Shown here: positions 60,651 through 64,000 of the stretch, piece by piece
How positions within the stretch are numbered: position 1 is the first letter of the stretch
How the letters are laid out: each line of letters opens with the position of its first letter
Source: Thetidibacter halocola
GTDB lineage: Bacteria > Pseudomonadota > Alphaproteobacteria > Rhodobacterales > Rhodobacteraceae
Reading direction: 5' to 3'
NCBI RefSeq assembly: GCF_018224955.1
Contig: NZ_JAGTUU010000006.1
Location: forward strand, 124,001 to 188,000
DNA length: 64,000 nucleotides
Notes under the pieces: model-generated
What the model was told of the DNA's origin: nothing
Databases searched by the model: none
What the model saw: the letters and a program-made list of their open reading frames with translations, nothing else
Translations under genes and position numbers: made by a program

Positions 60651-61241
60651 ATGAGCAGATGGCTTCGCGCGCTGGTGATTGTCCTTCTGGCGGCGTCCTG
60701 CGGCGGCGGCGGATCCGGCAAGGCACCGCGCGAACTAGACAACGCATGTTCGATTCTCGAACAGCGTCCCGGGTATCTCAGCGCCTTCCGCGCGACCGAA
60801 CGCCGTTGGGGCGTGCCGGTGGCAGTGCAGATGGCGACGATCTACCAAGAAAGCAAGTTCATATCGGATGCGCGCACACCGCTGCGCTATTCGCTTGGCG
60901 TGATCCCCGTGGGCCGGCAAAGCTCGGCCTTCGGCTACAGCCAGGCGCTGGACGGAACCTGGGATGAATACCTGCGCGATGGCGGACGCCGCAGCGCGCG
61001 GCGTGACGACATCCGCGATGCGACCGACTTCATGGGCTGGTACATGACCCAGACGCGCGACGCGCTGGGGATCTCGCTGTCCGACGCCCGCAACCAGTAT
61101 CTGGCCTATCACGAGGGGCGCACCGGCTACAGCCGTGGCAGCCACAACGCGAAAAGCTGGCTTCTGCGCGTCGCGGCCGAGGTGGGCGAGCGTGCCGTCC
61201 TGTATGATGCGCAACTGCGCGGCTGCCGGGTGTCCCGCTAG
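60651..61241 (+). CDS. Transglycosylase-like (SLT-fold) lipoprotein
   Basis: A 196-residue exported protein. A lipoprotein signal (MSRWLRALVIVLLAASC, Cys17) is followed by a lysozyme-like SLT domain: IYQESKF with the presumed catalytic Glu67, then GYSQALDGTWDEYL and DFMGWYMTQTRDALG, and LAYHEGRTGYSRGSH. These match single-domain lytic transglycosylases that cleave peptidoglycan to anhydromuropeptides. GAGAGGC lies before the ATG. The stop codon overlaps that of lolA: the two stops share the bases CTAG. Role in cell-wall turnover is inferred. Confidence 0.85.
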   Translation: MSRWLRALVIVLLAASCGGGGSGKAPRELDNACSILEQRPGYLSAFRATERRWGVPVAVQMATIYQESKFISDARTPLRYSLGVIPVGRQSSAFGYSQALDGTWDEYLRDGGRRSARRDDIRDATDFMGWYMTQTRDALGISLSDARNQYLAYHEGRTGYSRGSHNAKSWLLRVAAEVGERAVLYDAQLRGCRVSR

Positions 61242-61828
61242 CGCAGCTTTTCCAGCTCGGGCTCAATGTAGAACAGCGAATTGGGCAGGCTGGCGTCGTT
61301 CAGCCCGCCCAGAACCACGGTCGTCTGCCCGCCATTGCCGTCCTCGATGATCCATTGCCGCAGTTCAACCGGGTTGTCGGTGAATTTCAGCTGGATCGAG
61401 CCGTATTCAGGCCGCTTGGGATCCTGCGCGGTGACGGTCGTGGCCGTGCCGTCATAACCATGCGCCGTCACCATCCCCGCCTGCCCGAGATTCACGTTGC
61501 GCTCGAGGATGATCGACAGCGGCGTCTGCGCCAGCGGATAGGTCTCGGGCTGTCCGCGCAGCTTGCGGTCCAGGATATAGACCGCCCCGGCCGAAGCCAG
61601 GACCAGCGCCCGCTCGGGCGGGTTGTAGTCGAACCGCACCTTGCCCGGCCGCTTGATCGAGATCGTGCCGGTGCTGATCGTGCCATCCCCGTTCAGCTGC
61701 GTGAACGTGCCCTGCGCCGACTGGATCGTGTTGAGATAACGAGAGATCTCGTTCAACGACAGCTTCTCCGCCCAAGCCGGGGCGGCAAGCGTCAGGGCGA
61801 GTGCCGTGGAAACCAGAATGCGAATCAT
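61238..61828 (-). CDS. lolA: Outer-membrane lipoprotein carrier LolA
   Basis: Periplasmic chaperone that carries lipoproteins from the inner to the outer membrane. The 196 residues begin with signal peptide MIRILVSTALALTLAAPAWA, then LSLNEISRYLNTIQSAQGTF, RPGKVRFDYNPPERALVLA, and a half-barrel fold. AGGAAGG lies before the ATG. It is downstream of ftsK, as is usual in this order, with a repeat element between. Several genes in the window encode lipoproteins it would serve (Pal, LptE, DUF3576). Confidence 0.95.
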   Translation of the reverse strand: MIRILVSTALALTLAAPAWAEKLSLNEISRYLNTIQSAQGTFTQLNGDGTISTGTISIKRPGKVRFDYNPPERALVLASAGAVYILDRKLRGQPETYPLAQTPLSIILERNVNLGQAGMVTAHGYDGTATTVTAQDPKRPEYGSIQLKFTDNPVELRQWIIEDGNGGQTTVVLGGLNDASLPNSLFYIEPELEKLR

Positions 61829-62024
61829 GGGTGGCCTTCCTGTCTGTCCGATATGCCGGACCATCGCAGGTCCGGCCCGGTCATGCGATAACATGCCTCG
61901 GACCTTCGATATCGGGCCGCGACGCGCCGCGATCAACCCCGCGCCTGATACCACCCGGTAAACTCCGCGCGCGGCGCCCTCCGAAAGGCGGCTCGACCGC
62001 AGATGTTCCGGCCGGGAGCCCCAT

Positions 62025-62104
62025 GCTTCTTCTTGTCAGAAATACTCCGGGGGACTCCCCCGCAGGGGGACGGGGGCAGAGCCCCCGACGCCGCCCCTGC
62101 CAGG
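62025..62104 (+). repeat. Dispersed multi-hairpin element between lolA and ftsK
   Basis: CTTCTTCTTGTCAGAAATAC then CTCCGGGGG, then CCCCC-GCA-GGGGG, GGGGGC-AGA-GCCCCC and CCCCT-GCC-AGGGG. It is the third copy of the element seen at 22003 and 35044, all in the same plus-strand orientation. Here it covers the ftsK end. Confidence 0.75.
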
Positions 62105-62108
62105 GGTG

Positions 62109-64000
62109 TTACTGCTCGGGCACCAGGATCTCGCGCTTGCCGACGTGGTTGGCGGAACTCACCACGCCTTCGTCCTCCATCTGCTCGACCAGGCGCGCCG
62201 CCTTGTTGTAGCCGATGCCCAGCTTGCGCTGGATGTAGGAGGTCGAGCACTTGCGGTCCTTGATGACGATCGCCACCGCCTGATCATACAGCGCATCGTC
62301 GCCCGTGGTGTTGCCGCCCGTGTTCAGGCCCAGCACCGCGTCGATGTCCTCGGCCTTCTCGTCGTCCGGGCCGTCCTGCACGCCGCCGACATAATCCGGC
62401 GGGCCGAAGGCCTTGAGGTGGTTGACGATCTCCTCGACTTCTTCATCGCTGACGAAGGGGCCGTGGCAACGGGTGATCTTGGCACCGCCCGCCATGTACA
62501 ACATGTCGCCCATGCCCAGCAGCTGCTCGGCGCCCATCTCGCCCAGGATGGTGCGGCTGTCGATCTTCGACGTCACCTGGAAGCTGATTCGGGTGGGGAA
62601 GTTCGCCTTGATCGTGCCGGTGATGACATCGACCGAGGGGCGCTGCGTCGCCATGATCAGGTGGATTCCGCTGGCCCGCGCCATCTGCGCAAGACGCTGG
62701 ATGCAGGCCTCGATCTCCTTGCCCGCGACCATCATCAGGTCGGCCATCTCGTCGACGATGACGACGATATAGGGCATCTTCCTAGGTTCGAATTCCTCGG
62801 TCTCGAAGACGGGCTCGCCCGTTTCGTCGTCAAAGCCGGTCTGCACCGTGCGGCTGAACAACTCGCCCCGCGACAGGGCGTCGGCGACGCGGCTGTTGTA
62901 GCCGTCGATGTTGCGCACGCCCATCTTGGACATCTTGCGATAGCGGTCCTCCATCTCGCCCACGACCCATTTGAGGGCGACAACCGCCTTTTTCGGGTCG
63001 GTCACGACGGGGGACAGCAGGTGCGGGATACCGTCATAGACCGACAGTTCCAGCATCTTGGGGTCGATCATGACCAGGCGCAGGTCCTCGGGCGTCAGCT
63101 TGTAGAGCAGCGACAGGATCATCGTGTTGATCGCCACCGACTTGCCCGAACCGGTGGTACCCGCGATCAGCAGGTGGGGCATCTTGGCCAGGTTCGCCAC
63201 CATCGGCGCGCCGCCGATATCCTTGCCCAGCGCCAGCGGCAGCTTGTGGTTGCCATCGCCGTAATCGCGGCTCGACAGGATCTCGCGGAAACAGACCATC
63301 TCGCGCTTGTCGTTGGGCAGTTCGATGCCGATCACGCTGCGTCCCGGCACGGTCGAGACCCGCGCCGACAAGGCCGACATGGACCGCGCGATGTCGTCGG
63401 CGAGGCCGATCACCCGGCTCGCCTTGAGGCCGGGCGCCGGTTCCAGTTCGTACATGGTGACGACCGGGCCGGGCCGGACGCTGACGATCTCGCCCTTGAC
63501 GCCATAGTCGTCGAGAACGGATTCCAGCATCCGGGCATTTTCCTCGAGCGCCTCGTCTGACAGGACATGGCGTTCGATCCGCTCGGGGCTCATCAGCAGG
63601 CCGAGCGGCGGCAGCTCGTAGTCCGGCGCCTTGTCGTCGAAGGCGAGCCGGGGCTGCGCCTCTTCACGCGCGCGGCGCGAGGGCTGGATCGGCCGGCGGT
63701 TGAGTTGCTGCACCACCTTCTTCTCGGGACGCGGCGGCGTGTAGACGCGCGCATCCGGGTGCGGCGCGGGCGCGTCATCCAGCAGTTCGACATCATCGTC
63801 GAGATCGTCGTCGCCGTAATCGTCGAAATCGCGCATCGCGCCGTAATCGTCATCCTCGTCCTCGGCCCAGACAGGCTCGGGCTGCGGCATACGGGCGACG
63901 GACTGCGTCAGGGCTGGCGCAGGCGCAGGCGGCGCCGCCACACGGGGCGCGAGGCTGAGCGGCGGCTCTTGCCGGGGCGCGACCGGGCGTTGCGCGGCGG
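62109..64000 (-). CDS. ftsK: DNA translocase FtsK, 5' part outside the window
   Basis: Septum-associated ATP-driven DNA pump for chromosome dimer resolution. The frame is open to the window edge, so the N-terminal membrane domain is missing; about 630 residues are visible. The visible part begins with a proline/acidic linker ([19 protein letters not shown]), then the motor domain with Walker [17 protein letters not shown] and the FtsK-type [15 protein letters not shown] Walker B region, and ends with the gamma winged helix [20 protein letters not shown] that reads KOPS sites. A GTG near 63941 is not the true start. lolA follows downstream. Confidence 0.97.
   Translation of the reverse strand, partial: AAQRPVAPRQEPPLSLAPRVAAPPAPAPALTQSVARMPQPEPVWAEDEDDDYGAMRDFDDYGDDDLDDDVELLDDAPAPHPDARVYTPPRPEKKVVQQLNRRPIQPSRRAREEAQPRLAFDDKAPDYELPPLGLLMSPERIERHVLSDEALEENARMLESVLDDYGVKGEIVSVRPGPVVTMYELEPAPGLKASRVIGLADDIARSMSALSARVSTVPGRSVIGIELPNDKREMVCFREILSSRDYGDGNHKLPLALGKDIGGAPMVANLAKMPHLLIAGTTGSGKSVAINTMILSLLYKLTPEDLRLVMIDPKMLELSVYDGIPHLLSPVVTDPKKAVVALKWVVGEMEDRYRKMSKMGVRNIDGYNSRVADALSRGELFSRTVQTGFDDETGEPVFETEEFEPRKMPYIVVIVDEMADLMMVAGKEIEACIQRLAQMARASGIHLIMATQRPSVDVITGTIKANFPTRISFQVTSKIDSRTILGEMGAEQLLGMGDMLYMAGGAKITRCHGPFVSDEEVEEIVNHLKAFGPPDYVGGVQDGPDDEKAEDIDAVLGLNTGGNTTGDDALYDQAVAIVIKDRKCSTSYIQRKLGIGYNKAARLVEQMEDEGVVSSANHVGKREILVPEQ

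Noticed and set aside
63939-63941. GTG as the start of ftsK
   Set aside because: The frame continues open to the window edge and the N-terminal membrane domain of FtsK is still missing, so this codon is internal.

Overview
The window reads as chromosomal DNA of a high-GC alphaproteobacterium of the Rhodobacterales (Rhodobacteraceae/Roseobacter type). The signs are a methylsuccinyl-CoA dehydrogenase of the ethylmalonyl-CoA pathway, an acidic FYDLN-type protein, DUF3576 and DUF1244 proteins, a Rhodobacter-type porin, the order pyk - small membrane protein - rpmI - rplT - pheS, the order tolQRAB-pal-cpoB-tilS-ftsH, and ftsK followed by lolA. Nearly all of it is housekeeping or conserved accessory sequence. 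I see no rRNA operon, prophage, insertion sequence, CRISPR array or defence island. One tRNA gene, tRNA-Ala(GGC), is present. Both ends cut genes: a lactate dehydrogenase at the left and ftsK at the right.

Layout. 1-4200: L-lactate dehydrogenase (partial), an MFS transporter, ribosomal protein L25 and an AGE-family sugar epimerase. 4444-8106: a 1220-residue RTX protein made almost only of calcium-binding repeats. 8197-12948: xylulokinase divergent from ribulose-phosphate epimerase, the phosphoesterase PdeM, a small membrane protein, a hotdog thioesterase and folD. 13098-18542: fhs, a MOSC protein, a second RTX protein with a non-RTX N-terminal half, and a small membrane protein. 18647-31389 is one long leftward run: ftsH, tilS, cpoB, pal, tolB, tolA, tolR, tolQ, then a diheme cytochrome c and a sorbosone-dehydrogenase-like protein, then ybgC, a GntR regulator and a zinc metallopeptidase. 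31496-36625: FYDLN protein, tRNA-Ala, a TauE/SafE exporter, mcd, an AhpD-like protein, DUF1244 and an N-formylglutamate amidohydrolase. 36767-45067: pyk, rpmI, rplT, pheS, an SDR oxidoreductase and pheT. 45110-50293: an EF-hand protein, a GST, and the overlapping leuS-lptE-holA operon. 50472-64000: a glycosyltransferase, a DUF3576 lipoprotein, a porin, a TPR-sulfotransferase overlapping yggS, a MocR regulator, ribF, a YcgN-like protein, L-threonine aldolase, hspQ, a lytic transglycosylase-like lipoprotein, lolA and ftsK (partial).

The genes group into translation (L25, L35, L20, PheST, LeuRS, TilS, tRNA-Ala), envelope maintenance (Tol-Pal, LptE, LolA, FtsH, FtsK, porin), one-carbon and cofactor metabolism (Fhs, FolD, RibF, threonine aldolase, YggS) and central carbon (pyruvate kinase, Rpe, XylB, LldD, Mcd). 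The features most worth a second look are non-coding or architectural. A dehydrogenase/cytochrome pair separates ybgC from tolQ. An inverted-repeat element about 143 bp long starts at the pheS stop codon, in a pheST pair split by an SDR gene. Several families of GC-rich hairpin repeats are scattered between genes. The first RTX protein carries two copies of a secretion-type C-terminal cap. I found no convincing wholly new biological system, and functional claims beyond family level are marked as inference.
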